Origin: GCA-2687025 sp964473525
GTDB lineage: Bacteria > Poribacteria > WGA-4E > GCA-2687025
Direction of reading: 5' to 3'
Assembly (NCBI GenBank): GCA_964473525.1
Contig: CAYYPK010000003.1
Span: 248,001 to 312,000, forward strand
Length of the DNA: 64,000 bases
Part shown: piece by piece, positions 36,531 through 44,752 of the stretch
Position numbering within the stretch: position 1 is the first letter of the stretch
Layout of the letters: each line of letters begins with the position of its first letter
Notes under the pieces: model-generated
The model's database searches: none
What the model saw: only the letters and a program-made list of their open reading frames with translations
What the model was told of the DNA's origin: nothing
Program-made: the position numbers and the translations under genes

Positions 36531-36612
36531 GCGTCCGCAAGAGCCGCCTGGTCGGCGCGAGCCCGCCAGGCCGCCGGACTCCCGGCCGGCGTCCCATGCC
36601 GCGCAGCACGCG

Positions 36613-37716
36613 CTACTCTGACGCCGCGTCCGCTGGGTCGCGGATCGCATAGAACAGTGGCAGATCGAGGTCGTCCAGATTCATCACGATCTGGAGGGCG
36701 GCGAGTTGGGGATGCGCGTCGAACGGCTCTACCCGAAGACGGTACGCGTGACCTACTCGGAGCTCCTCGGTGGCGCGCTGACGGCGGCCGTTGAGGTTGC
36801 CCCAGTGCGCCACGAGCGCGCGCCGCCCGTCGTAGTGCCCCTCGCGGACGGCGTCGACGCGATAGTCGAAGACGACCAGCGTGTTGGGATATGCGGTGTC
36901 CTTGGGGATGTCGCGCTTCCTCGTCAGAACCGCGTCCACCACCAGCGCGGGCAGCGGCGCGCGCCCCGTCAGACGCCTCGCGTAGGCTTCGTAGTGTCGC
37001 CGGACTTCGTCACGACCGAGCGCGCGGTCGTAGAGGGCGACCCCTTCTAGCCGACCGTCCCAGTCGCCTGACCCGTCCGGCGCTGCGCCGAAGCATAGCT
37101 GCTGATCGTCCCGACCGCGGAGATCGGCACGAACGTCGCCATGGGACGACACGCGCCGACCGTCGATATAGGTGGTCATACCGTCGTCGCCGACCGCTAT
37201 CACTACATGGCGCGCGATCCCCGCTTCGAGCCTGCCGACGCCCCGCCAGCGGGTTCCTGCCGGCCCAGAGGCCTCAAGACCTACCTGTAGCGTGTCGCCG
37301 TTCTGAGCCAGAGCGAAGGCGCAGTCCGCGCCTGTGGTTCCGTAGGACACGATGTGGGCCGCGTGAGTACCGTCAACGTGGCCCGGCGAGACGACAGCAG
37401 CGAGGGTGAACCGGCGTGCCTCCGCCAGGCGACTCCCGACGCTGTCGCTCATGCTCTGCTCAGCGTGGAACGCTCCGTCAGTGACGTCCATTGCCCAGAA
37501 GCGGGTGAATTTCGCCTGTCCCGTCGGGATGACCAGGCAGAGCTCGCCGATGGGACCGTCCGTTGGGATCGTGTTCGACGCGCGGCCGTTCCCCCAGACG
37601 AACGCGAGGCCGTCCGCGGACGGGGGCCAGGGCGGGGCCTGCGCGCCGCCATGCGTAGCCGGGACGAGCGCGAGCGCGACTGTGACACACCACGTCCAGA
37701 TTCCGGCAGCGGAGAT
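36613..37716 (-). CDS. Secreted LamG-like (concanavalin fold) protein
   Basis: About 367 residues. After an N-terminal hydrophobic segment (TWCVTVALALVPATHGGAQA) there is a LamG-type sandwich: FTLAAVVSPGHV, HVVIAVGDDGMTTYIDGRRV and LEGVALYDRALGRDEVRRHYEAY. The C-terminal 110 residues form another strand-rich domain. The frame stays open to 37830, but that part overlaps the upstream gene. Within it no ATG, GTG or TTG precedes the signal segment at a sensible place; an ATC at 37716-37714 stands nine bases after a perfect AGGAGG (37731-37726), so I place the start there tentatively. It follows the 37721-39280 gene by 4 bases. Confidence 0.72.
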   Translation of the reverse strand: MSAAGIWTWCVTVALALVPATHGGAQAPPWPPSADGLAFVWGNGRASNTIPTDGPIGELCLVIPTGQAKFTRFWAMDVTDGAFHAEQSMSDSVGSRLAEARRFTLAAVVSPGHVDGTHAAHIVSYGTTGADCAFALAQNGDTLQVGLEASGPAGTRWRGVGRLEAGIARHVVIAVGDDGMTTYIDGRRVSSHGDVRADLRGRDDQQLCFGAAPDGSGDWDGRLEGVALYDRALGRDEVRRHYEAYARRLTGRAPLPALVVDAVLTRKRDIPKDTAYPNTLVVFDYRVDAVREGHYDGRRALVAHWGNLNGRRQRATEELRVGHAYRLRVEPFDAHPQLAALQIVMNLDDLDLPLFYAIRDPADAASE

Positions 37717-37720
37717 GGGG

Positions 37721-39280
37721 TCACCCCTCCTGGCCGGAATCGACCCAGCCCTTCCCCACGCCGTCGCCGACAGCGAAATCCCCGTACACGCCACTGCGGG
37801 CGAAGCCCTTGTTGGCGACACGCGCGCCACGGCTTCCGTCCGCCTTCATGACGACAGGGTAGCAGCGTCTCTTCGAGTCTCGGTCGACTTCGTCGGCCAC
37901 GACGATGTACTGCGGGTTGCTGGACGCCCAGCGATGGTTGTCGAACCCACCTCTGTACATCCACCGCACGGTGCGATCTACGCCGCCAGGGCGTATCGCC
38001 TCGATGGAGCACCTCTTGTGGTCGCCGTGGAGAGACGTGATGGATCGCCCATCGGGCGACAGGCTGACGGAGCACGTTCCAGCGATGTCGCCGCGCCTGC
38101 CGTCGGAGGTGGCCCACGCGCGCTTGGCTACGTATGACCATATGCCGTCGGCTCCGAGCTTCACGTCGCATTCATATCCACCCGTGCCGAGGGCAGTCAG
38201 CGCAGGCGCCTCGCGCATGTCGCCGTCGAGCGAGACGCGGAACCACTTCGGGCGTGAGGATCCCTCGCGCCGGATCACCACCACCTCCTCGTTCGACAGC
38301 CAGTGAACGCCCCCGCTCTTCTCGACATCACGCGCGATGACGCGCACGGTCCCGTCCCCTTTGCGCATGCGCCCTTTGGCGGTATTCCCGTCGATCCAGG
38401 CGAGCTTCGTGCCGTCGGGAGAGAACTCCGGCTGGTCGCCGTTGCCGACGTGAACCGTCTCGGCGGCTGCCAGTTCGGTCAGATAGATGCGGCCGCCCGC
38501 GTGGTGCGCGAGCGCGCCGTCACCCACCTCGCTCTTCAGCCACTCGATGTCGGTCGGGGCGTCGCCATCCCGACGCGTGGGAACGGGTTGGGGCTTCAGC
38601 TCCGTCCGCGTCGGAGCGGCGTGCGCGATGTCCGGCGCGGCGATTACGTTGACTTGCAGTTCCACGACCTCGTACGTCGGTGGATTGGTCTTGCTGGCCT
38701 CGTGCGTGTGGTCGCTGCCACGATCCGTCCAGGAATCCCACTCGGGCGCCTTGGGGATGTCCGTGCCCGACTCGCGCGCGACCTCGACACCGTTGATCCA
38801 GATGACGCAGCCGTCGTCGAAGTCAGCGCCGACAACGAGCACACTCGTCCCGCTGGGATCGGCTACATCGAATACCGCGCGAGTGTATACGGCGGCGTGG
38901 TCGCCTGCGCCGACGCGCGTGTTGTCGTCGTCGTCCCCGTAACCGACGCCGTATGTGGCGGCCTGCCAGTCGGAATCGTCGAACTCCGGGCGCGTCCAGC
39001 CTGTCGGGTCGTCGTCGTTGGGTATGTCCCGCTTGGGAATCGTGACTCGACAGGGATGGCCCTCGTCGAGCACGGTCTTGCCGTCGACCTTGACCTGCAG
39101 GATCAGCGTCAGGTCGGTGCTGTTCGGCGCGTCGTTGAACACCGCGGCTGCGAGCAGGTTCCTCCCCGCCGCCAGCGGAGCCTTGATGGTGTCGTCCTTC
39201 GGCATCAGCTTCGCGTTGGCGACGCCCCCGACGACGAACAGCAACACGGCGCACGTCCGAGCGACCTTCGTACGTTCCAT
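37721..39280 (-). CDS. Secreted protein with beta-sandwich domain and TolB/PD40-like propeller
   Basis: Protein of 519 residues from ATG 39280 (GAGGGAA upstream). Signal peptide 1-23 (ARTCAVLLFVVGGVANA). Residues 25-220 resemble the galactose-binding-like sandwich often seen beside CotH or glycosidase modules: FDDSDWQAATYGVGYGDDDD and DFDDGCVIWINGVEVARES. Residues 260-519 form a TolB-like propeller, with EFSPDGTKLAWIDG and SVSLSPDGRSITSL. No catalytic residues are clear. It pairs with the LamG protein 4 bases downstream, so the two are likely exported together. Confidence 0.82.
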   Translation of the reverse strand: MERTKVARTCAVLLFVVGGVANAKLMPKDDTIKAPLAAGRNLLAAAVFNDAPNSTDLTLILQVKVDGKTVLDEGHPCRVTIPKRDIPNDDDPTGWTRPEFDDSDWQAATYGVGYGDDDDNTRVGAGDHAAVYTRAVFDVADPSGTSVLVVGADFDDGCVIWINGVEVARESGTDIPKAPEWDSWTDRGSDHTHEASKTNPPTYEVVELQVNVIAAPDIAHAAPTRTELKPQPVPTRRDGDAPTDIEWLKSEVGDGALAHHAGGRIYLTELAAAETVHVGNGDQPEFSPDGTKLAWIDGNTAKGRMRKGDGTVRVIARDVEKSGGVHWLSNEEVVVIRREGSSRPKWFRVSLDGDMREAPALTALGTGGYECDVKLGADGIWSYVAKRAWATSDGRRGDIAGTCSVSLSPDGRSITSLHGDHKRCSIEAIRPGGVDRTVRWMYRGGFDNHRWASSNPQYIVVADEVDRDSKRRCYPVVMKADGSRGARVANKGFARSGVYGDFAVGDGVGKGWVDSGQEG

Positions 39281-39653
39281 CCGCAAGCGCTTCCCTCCGT
39301 TGCGTGGCTGTTGGAACATTGTCACGAGACGTCTCGCAGGGACTATCTCACGGGGCGGGTTCTCAGATGTTACGTGAGAGTTGCGCCCGCGTGAAATCGA
39401 TGGGGAACGAACCGTGAGGCCCTGCCGACGGCTTCCGCTGGTGGCGCGACCCGCTGTACAGGTTCGACCTCCTGTTCGGCGTTAGAGCTGCCAATCGCGG
39501 GCGCCGACGCGGGTTGGAGGCCGGCGTCGCCGACACGGTGGCTCTCCTCCCGATAGGCGCGGAACCCTAAGTAAGGCCTAAGATCATGGGGAGGGTAGGC
39601 GCACGTCGTTCGCGCGGTCGGACGCGAGCCGCCTGCTTGGTTCAGGAACTGTG
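39281..39653. other. Divergent intergenic region upstream of the Fur/PerR gene
   Basis: These 373 bases separate the propeller gene (minus) from the regulator-katG operon (plus). A perfect 12-bp palindrome, CGAGACGTCTCG, lies at 39325-39336, about 45 bases upstream of the minus-strand gene. A direct repeat CCTAAG occurs at 39566-39571 and 39577-39582 upstream of the regulator. Either could be a regulatory site, but neither matches a known consensus well. Confidence 0.4.
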
Positions 39654-40094
39654 ATGACTGCAATAGCCGAACAGCTTCGCCGCGCCGGATTCAGAGTGAC
39701 GTCGCAGCGGGTCGCGATCTATGACTGCCTGTCGGAGGCGGACGACCATCCGACTGCGGAGGAGGTGTACGACGTCGTGCGCGGTCGGCTCCCGCGAATC
39801 AGTCTCGCGACGGTATACAAGGGAATCGACGCGCTCGTCAGCGTCGGCGCGGTGCGCAAGATCCGTCGAGAGGCCCGTTCCGCGCGGTACGACGCCAGCG
39901 CGGAGGAACACGCGCACTTCCTCTGTCGCGTCTGCGACCGGCTGGCGGACGTGCCGATGCCCACGCTGTCCGATGCCGGCGCCGCCGACGAGATCGGCGA
40001 GGTAATCACGGTAAATCTGGAGTTCCTTGGAATCTGCGCGGCGTGTCGCCGCCAGAAGCTCGGGCTCAATCCCGTCGCCCAACAGACCACATAA
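39654..40094 (+). CDS. Fur-family regulator, PerR-like
   Basis: Protein of 146 residues. The winged helix has GFRVTSQRVAIYDCL and the recognition region ISLATVYKGIDALVSVGAV. The dimerisation domain has EEHAHFLCRVCDRLADV with a CxxC zinc pair and a second pair in CAACRR, the four-cysteine structural site of PerR/Fur. It lies 13 bases upstream of katG on the same strand, the arrangement expected of a peroxide-sensing repressor that controls a catalase and itself. ATG 39654 is preceded by AGGA; the GTG at 39651 is an alternative. PerR rather than Fur rests on the context. Confidence 0.9.
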   Translation: MTAIAEQLRRAGFRVTSQRVAIYDCLSEADDHPTAEEVYDVVRGRLPRISLATVYKGIDALVSVGAVRKIRREARSARYDASAEEHAHFLCRVCDRLADVPMPTLSDAGAADEIGEVITVNLEFLGICAACRRQKLGLNPVAQQTT

Positions 40095-40107
40095 CGGAGC
40101 GTTAACC

Positions 40108-42315
40108 ATGGCCGAACTGCCCGACAGCAACGCCGCTGAGGCGGACGAATCCGGATGCCCGTTCCACCACCGCGCCGCGGCCGGTGGCACGACGAACGCC
40201 GACTGGTGGCCCAACCAACTCAATCTGAAGGTCTTGCAGCAGAACTCGACGCTGTCCGACCCCATGGACGACGACTTTGACTACGCCGAGGAGTTCCAGA
40301 GCCTGGACCTCGACGCGGTCAAGCAAGACCTGCACGCGGTGATGACCGACTCGCAGCCGTGGTGGCCGGCTGACTTCGGTCACTACGGCCCGCTTTTCAT
40401 CCGCATGGCGTGGCACAGCGCCGGCACGTACCGCATCGGCGATGGTCGCGGCGGCGCGGGCGCCGGGCAGCTTCGCTTTGCTCCGCTCAACAGTTGGCCC
40501 GACAACGGCAACCTGGACAAGGCGCGTCGCCTACTGTGGCCCGTCAAGCAGAAGTACGGGCGCAAGCTCTCGTGGGCCGACCTCATGATCCTTACGGGCA
40601 ACGTGGCCCTCGAGTCTATGGGCTTCAAGACGTTTGGATTCGCTGGCGGCCGCGCCGATGTGTGGGAACCCGAGGACGATGTGTACTGGGGCTCCGAGCA
40701 GGTGTGGCTGGACGACGAACGGTACCGCGACGACCGTGACCTCGAGGATCCGCTGGGCGCGGTGCAGATGGGGCTGATCTACGTGAACCCGGAAGGCCCT
40801 AACGGCAATCCAGACCCCATCGCCTCGGCGCGCGACATTCGCGAGACCTTCGGGCGCATGGCGATGGACGACGAGGAGACCGTGGCGCTGATCGCGGGTG
40901 GCCACACGTTCGGCAAGACGCACGGCGCCGGCGACGACGACCACGTCGGCGCCGAGCCCGAGGCGGCTTCCATCGAAGAGCAGGGCCTGGGGTGGGCGAG
41001 CAGCTTCCGCTCTGGTAAGGGCGCCGACGCTATCACCAGTGGCTTGGAGGTGACCTGGACCACCACGCCGACCAAGTGGAGCAACGACTTCTTCGAGCAC
41101 CTGTTCGGCTACGAGTGGGAGCTGAGCAAGAGCCCAGCCGGCGCGAATCAGTGGGTGGCAAAAGGCGCGAACGCTACCGTGCCCGACGCGCACGACCCGG
41201 ACAAGAAGCACCTGCCCACGATGCTGACCTCCGACCTCGCGCTGCGCTTCGACCCGGCGTACGAGAAGATCTCGCGACGGTTCCTTGCGGACGAGGAGGC
41301 GTTCGCCGACGCCTTCGCCCGCGCCTGGTTCAAGCTCACGCACCGCGACATGGGTCCACGGGTGCGGTACCTGGGTCCAGAGGTACCAGCCGAGGAACTG
41401 ATCTGGCAGGACAACATCCCAGCCGTCGACCACGCGCTGATCGACGAAGACGACGCCGCCGATCTCAAGGCGAAGATACTGGCGTCGGGCCTCACAGTGG
41501 GCGAGCTAGTATCGACGGCGTGGGCGTCCGCGTCGACGTTCCGTGGTTCTGACAAGCGGGGCGGCGCCAACGGCGCGCGGATTCGGCTGGCGCCGCAGAA
41601 GGACTGGGCCGTCAACCAACCGACCCAGCTCGCGAAGGCGCTGGACGCGTTGGAGGACATCCAGAACGCCTTCAACGACACCGCAAGCGGCGGCAAGAGG
41701 GTGTCGCTGGCCGACCTCATCGTGTTGGCCGGCAACGCCGGCGTCGAGGAAGCGGCGGGCAACGCGGGTCACGATGTGACGGCGTCCTTCACGCCCGGTC
41801 GCATGGACGCGTCGGAGGAGCAGACCGACGTCGAGTCGTTCGCCGTGCTGGAACCCGTCGCGGACGGCTTCCGCAACTACCAGAAGGCACGCTACAACGT
41901 GTCCGCCGAGAAGCTGCTGGTGGATAAGGCGCAGCTCCTGACCCTAACCGCGCCCGAGATGACGGCGTTGGTGGGCGGTCTGCGCGTGCTGGGCGTCAAC
42001 GCCGACGGCTCATCGCACGGGGTCTTCACGGACCGCCCGCAGGCGTTGACCAACGACTTCTTCACGAACCTGCTCGACGCGGGAACGGTGTGGGCGGCCT
42101 CCGCGGAGGACGCGGATGTGTTCGACGGCCGTGACCGCGAGAGTGGCGACGTGAAGTGGACCGGCACGCGCGTCGACCTCGTGTTCGGGTCGAACTCGCA
42201 GCTCAGGTCGCTGGCGGAGGTGTACGGCAGCGCGGACGGGCAGTCCAAGCTCGTGCGCGACTTCGTCGCCGCGTGGGTCAAGGTCATGGATCTGGACCGG
42301 TTCGACCTGGCGTGA
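40108..42315 (+). CDS. katG: Catalase-peroxidase KatG
   Basis: Protein of 735 residues, the usual full length, with the N-terminal active haem domain and the C-terminal haem-less repeat. Distal residues FIRMAWHSAGTYR give arginine, tryptophan and histidine; the proximal histidine is in AGGHTFGKTHGAG. The covalent Met-Tyr-Trp adduct needed for catalase activity can form: tryptophan in MAWH, tyrosine in GLIYVNPEGPNG, methionine in FGRMAMDDEE. The N-terminus has the typical CPFHH. It removes hydrogen peroxide in the cytoplasm. ATG 40108 has GGAG upstream, the frame before it overlaps the regulator and is rejected. Likely derepressed by peroxide through the upstream regulator. Confidence 0.98.
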   Translation: MAELPDSNAAEADESGCPFHHRAAAGGTTNADWWPNQLNLKVLQQNSTLSDPMDDDFDYAEEFQSLDLDAVKQDLHAVMTDSQPWWPADFGHYGPLFIRMAWHSAGTYRIGDGRGGAGAGQLRFAPLNSWPDNGNLDKARRLLWPVKQKYGRKLSWADLMILTGNVALESMGFKTFGFAGGRADVWEPEDDVYWGSEQVWLDDERYRDDRDLEDPLGAVQMGLIYVNPEGPNGNPDPIASARDIRETFGRMAMDDEETVALIAGGHTFGKTHGAGDDDHVGAEPEAASIEEQGLGWASSFRSGKGADAITSGLEVTWTTTPTKWSNDFFEHLFGYEWELSKSPAGANQWVAKGANATVPDAHDPDKKHLPTMLTSDLALRFDPAYEKISRRFLADEEAFADAFARAWFKLTHRDMGPRVRYLGPEVPAEELIWQDNIPAVDHALIDEDDAADLKAKILASGLTVGELVSTAWASASTFRGSDKRGGANGARIRLAPQKDWAVNQPTQLAKALDALEDIQNAFNDTASGGKRVSLADLIVLAGNAGVEEAAGNAGHDVTASFTPGRMDASEEQTDVESFAVLEPVADGFRNYQKARYNVSAEKLLVDKAQLLTLTAPEMTALVGGLRVLGVNADGSSHGVFTDRPQALTNDFFTNLLDAGTVWAASAEDADVFDGRDRESGDVKWTGTRVDLVFGSNSQLRSLAEVYGSADGQSKLVRDFVAAWVKVMDLDRFDLA

Positions 42316-42356
42316 TGGGCTCTCACCAGCCCTGACCCGCTGCCCGGCTCAGCGCC

Positions 42357-42397
42357 GCAATTACCCGCGCGGATACACAGGTCGCGCGGGTGATTGC
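42357..42397 (+). terminator. Strong hairpin downstream of katG
   Basis: GCAATTACCCGCGCG (42357-42371), an 11-base loop, then CGCGCGGGTGATTGC (42383-42397): a 15-bp stem with one G-T pair. It starts 42 bases after the katG stop and has no T-run, so it is a candidate terminator or mRNA-stabilising hairpin. The remaining bases to the acetyltransferase at 42611 show nothing certain. Confidence 0.7.
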
Positions 42398-42610
42398 TGT
42401 ACAGGTCGCTCCAGGTGGCGTCGAGCGGGGCGTCGCTGGCCGCCAGCCGCGTAGATCTCCCTGCTGGGCAGCTGGTTCAACGGCGCGAGCGGGAGCACCC
42501 GGGCCCGTCGCTCTGCATGCGCGTATCGGCGATGCCCGATAGGATGCGCGCGAGCTCCTGAGACGGGCGCCATCGGGGCGGCCTATCGCCATCAGGGAAA
42601 GGGAGACCCC

Positions 42611-43141
42611 GTGCTGAGCGCCGCCGAGATTCGACCCGCGACCGTCGAGGATGTGCCGCTGCTGCTACGGCTCATCGGGGAGCTCGCGGAGTATGAGCGG
42701 CTTGCGCACGAGGCGGTGGCCACCGAGGAGGCATTGCGGAGTTCGATGTTCGGCGCGCGGCCGTACGCCGAGGCGGTCATCGCCGACGTGGACGGGGAGG
42801 CGGCCGGCTTCGCGGTGTACTTCCACACTTTCTCGACGTTCCTCGGCAAGCCGGGGCTGTACCTGGAAGACCTGTACGTGCGGCCTACGCATCGCCGGCG
42901 TGGCGTCGGGGAGGCGCTCCTCAGAAGTGTCGCGTCTGTGGCGTGCGAGCGTGGCTGCGGTCGGCTTGAGTGGGCCGCGCTGGACTGGAACACACCCGCC
43001 GTCGATTTCTATACGAGTCTGGGCGCTGAACCCCTCGACGACTGGACGACCTTCCGTGTGACCGAGGACGCGCTACAACGCCTGGCTAGACCGTCCACCG
43101 AACCGTCCGCCGAACCGTCCGCCGAACCGTCCGACGAGTAG
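42611..43141 (+). CDS. GNAT acetyltransferase, diamine/spermidine acetyltransferase-like
   Basis: Protein of 176 residues. GNAT motif A is LEDLYVRPTHRRRGVGEALL, with the acetyl-CoA loop RRRGVG. Flanking parts LIGELAEYERL, YFHTFSTFLGKPGLYLEDLYV and LDWNTPAVDFYTSLGAEPLDDW are typical of the SSAT (diamine N-acetyltransferase) group, which acetylates polyamines or thialysine. It starts at GTG with GGGAG upstream. The last 20 residues are a degenerate TEPSAEPSAEP tail made by a 12-bp tandem repeat that lies outside the normal domain. Confidence 0.88.
   Translation: MLSAAEIRPATVEDVPLLLRLIGELAEYERLAHEAVATEEALRSSMFGARPYAEAVIADVDGEAAGFAVYFHTFSTFLGKPGLYLEDLYVRPTHRRRGVGEALLRSVASVACERGCGRLEWAALDWNTPAVDFYTSLGAEPLDDWTTFRVTEDALQRLARPSTEPSAEPSAEPSDE
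43091..43138 (+). repeat. 12-bp tandem repeat in coding tail
   Basis: Four units of CCGTCC(G/A)(C/A)CGA(A/G) at 43091-43138 encode the PSTE/PSAE/PSAE/PSDE tail of the acetyltransferase. In-frame unit length means copy-number change would lengthen the tail without breaking the gene. Confidence 0.8.
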
Positions 43142-43220
43142 TCGCAGCTGACGTTCGTGGCGTTTCGGGAGATGTGGGGCCGGCTGCTGACTGAGACGCG
43201 GTCGACGAACCGAGTATGCG

Positions 43221-43865
43221 TCACTCCTTCCGGCGCCACAGGCTACAGTCCGCACGCTGCCGTAGATGATCCGACACGACACCCTCTGGAAAGGGCGTGG
43301 TCGTCAGACGGTCGAATTCATCAGAGATCAGGGCGCGTACGTCCTGGCCATCGTCCACCCAGCCGGCATCCGTCGGCACACACCTGCGATGCGTGTTGGC
43401 CATGTAGAGCAAGCCGCCGCCGCCCACGGCGCGCGCCAGACGCGCGACATCGGTCGATGGGTCTTGACAGTGCTGGATTACCCAGACGGCGTAGGCGTGG
43501 TCGACGCGCAGCCCGTGCTGGAGCATCTGGTCGAAGCTGGCCGGCGAGCAGACGACGAAGTTGTCGGAGAGTACGTAGTTGTGTGCGAGGCCCCGCATGC
43601 GGAAGCTGATGTCCACTCCGATGACGGTGCAGCCGAACTGTCGGATGAGTTCCTTCGCGATCCGACCGATACCACATCCATAGTCCAGGAGGACGCTCTC
43701 GGCCGTAGGCTGCGCCAGTCGGCCGATTTCACGGACCAGGAATGGGGTTTCGCGCTCCCATCGCTGTGCCGTGGTGATCTCCTCGTCGGGCTCCAAGATA
43801 ATCGCCTTCGCGTCGTTCACGGTCCGAACATCGAAGACACCGGGCTTGTAGTGCAAGGCTTTCAA
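43221..43865 (-). CDS. Class I SAM-dependent methyltransferase
   Basis: Protein of 214 residues. SAM motif I is SVLLDYGCGIGRIAKEL, followed by the acidic motif II in CTVIGVDIS and a post-motif HAYAVWVIQHCQDP typical of small-molecule methyltransferases. It starts at TTG 43865 with GTGGGAG about six bases upstream; no ATG is available nearby. Convergent with the acetyltransferase. Acceptor substrate unknown. Confidence 0.85.
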   Translation of the reverse strand: MKALHYKPGVFDVRTVNDAKAIILEPDEEITTAQRWERETPFLVREIGRLAQPTAESVLLDYGCGIGRIAKELIRQFGCTVIGVDISFRMRGLAHNYVLSDNFVVCSPASFDQMLQHGLRVDHAYAVWVIQHCQDPSTDVARLARAVGGGGLLYMANTHRRCVPTDAGWVDDGQDVRALISDEFDRLTTTPFPEGVVSDHLRQRADCSLWRRKE

Positions 43866-44061
43866 GCTGCGCTCCCACCGTGGGACATGTTGGCCGCCAT
43901 GAGCGGAGCATCCGCTCTCCCTCCTGCGCTGAGTTGACGCATCCTCGAGGATACTCCCAACGCGGATTTACGGAAACGCCGCCACACGGCGCGGCGTCGG
44001 CGCCGCGTGGACTGGCGTGGGCGTGTGGCAAGAGCTGCCTCAGCGCGCGATGGAGTTCGGG

Positions 44062-44541
44062 TCAGGCGCGCACCATGCCAGCGGCGGCGGGGTCGAAGCC
44101 GAGGGGGAACCGGGTGTCGTCGGTGTACACCGCGCCTTCCATACGGGCGTCCTGAAGCTCGGCGTCGGTGAAGACGGCGCCTTCGAGCTTGGACTCGCGG
44201 AGGTCCGCGCCACGCAGGTCCGCGCGTCTAAGGACGGCCTCGCCCAGCTCCGCGTCCCCGAGGACGGCGTCACGTAGGTCCGCTTCGGTCAGGTTCGCGC
44301 GGTAAAGGAAGGAGCTGGACATGTCGGCGCCAGCGAGTTGCGCGCGCTCAAAGCTCGCATCCGTGAGGATCGCCTGGCGCATGTCCGCGGCGCGCAGGCT
44401 GGCGCCCTCGAGCGTTGCCCCCTGCAGGCTAGCCGAGCACAGGATCGCGGCTTGGAGCGAGGCGTTCGTGAGTTCCGCGCTCGACAGGTTGGCGGCGAAG
44501 AGATTGCTGCCAGGCTCGATCGCATAGCCGTTAATAAGCAT
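44062..44541 (-). CDS. Pentapeptide repeat protein
   Basis: Protein of 159 residues with about 20 consecutive A(D/N/S)LXX repeats (LFAANLSSAELTNASLQA, LTEADLRDAVLGDAELGE) folding as a right-handed beta-helix. The C-terminal cap TRFPLGFDPAAAGMV parallels TTKLPKGLDATVAGMV of 3126-3557. No signal peptide and no extra domain. The ATG at 44541 has only a weak Shine-Dalgarno. Function unknown. Confidence 0.86.
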   Translation of the reverse strand: MLINGYAIEPGSNLFAANLSSAELTNASLQAAILCSASLQGATLEGASLRAADMRQAILTDASFERAQLAGADMSSSFLYRANLTEADLRDAVLGDAELGEAVLRRADLRGADLRESKLEGAVFTDAELQDARMEGAVYTDDTRFPLGFDPAAAGMVRA

Positions 44542-44595
44542 GGAAGATAGTCCCTAACCCACTGTGGACACGGCCGCTGCCGCGTCGCTGTAGCC

Positions 44596-44616
44596 GGTGC
44601 ACCTATCCGGTGCACC
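44596..44616. terminator. Hairpin downstream of the MFS gene
   Basis: GGTGCACC (44596-44603), loop TATCC, GGTGCACC (44609-44616). Because GGTGCACC is its own reverse complement, the two copies form an 8-bp stem. It lies between the end of the MFS gene (44753) and the start of the pentapeptide gene (44541), all minus strand, so it may end the former or regulate the latter. No T-run. Confidence 0.5.
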
Positions 44617-44752
44617 ACACGCGTCTGTGGGAGACAGGCGCAATGGCCGTGCCAACGGCGCGTCAGCGGATAGGGGTCCGGGGAAAGAGGGCATCCGCAC
44701 ACGGCGCGGCGCGGCTTCACCAGTCGACTTGGTCGCCGCCGACCACAGGCGC

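Noticed and set aside
39566..39582. CCTAAG direct repeat upstream of the Fur/PerR gene as a PerR box
   Set aside because: It is not an A/T-rich inverted repeat as expected; kept only as a note.
42323..42592. Minus-strand short frames between katG and the acetyltransferase
   Set aside because: No conserved motif and the frames run through the terminator hairpin.
43091..43138. Possible CRISPR-like repeat
   Set aside because: Units are contiguous, 12 bp, in frame and without spacers.
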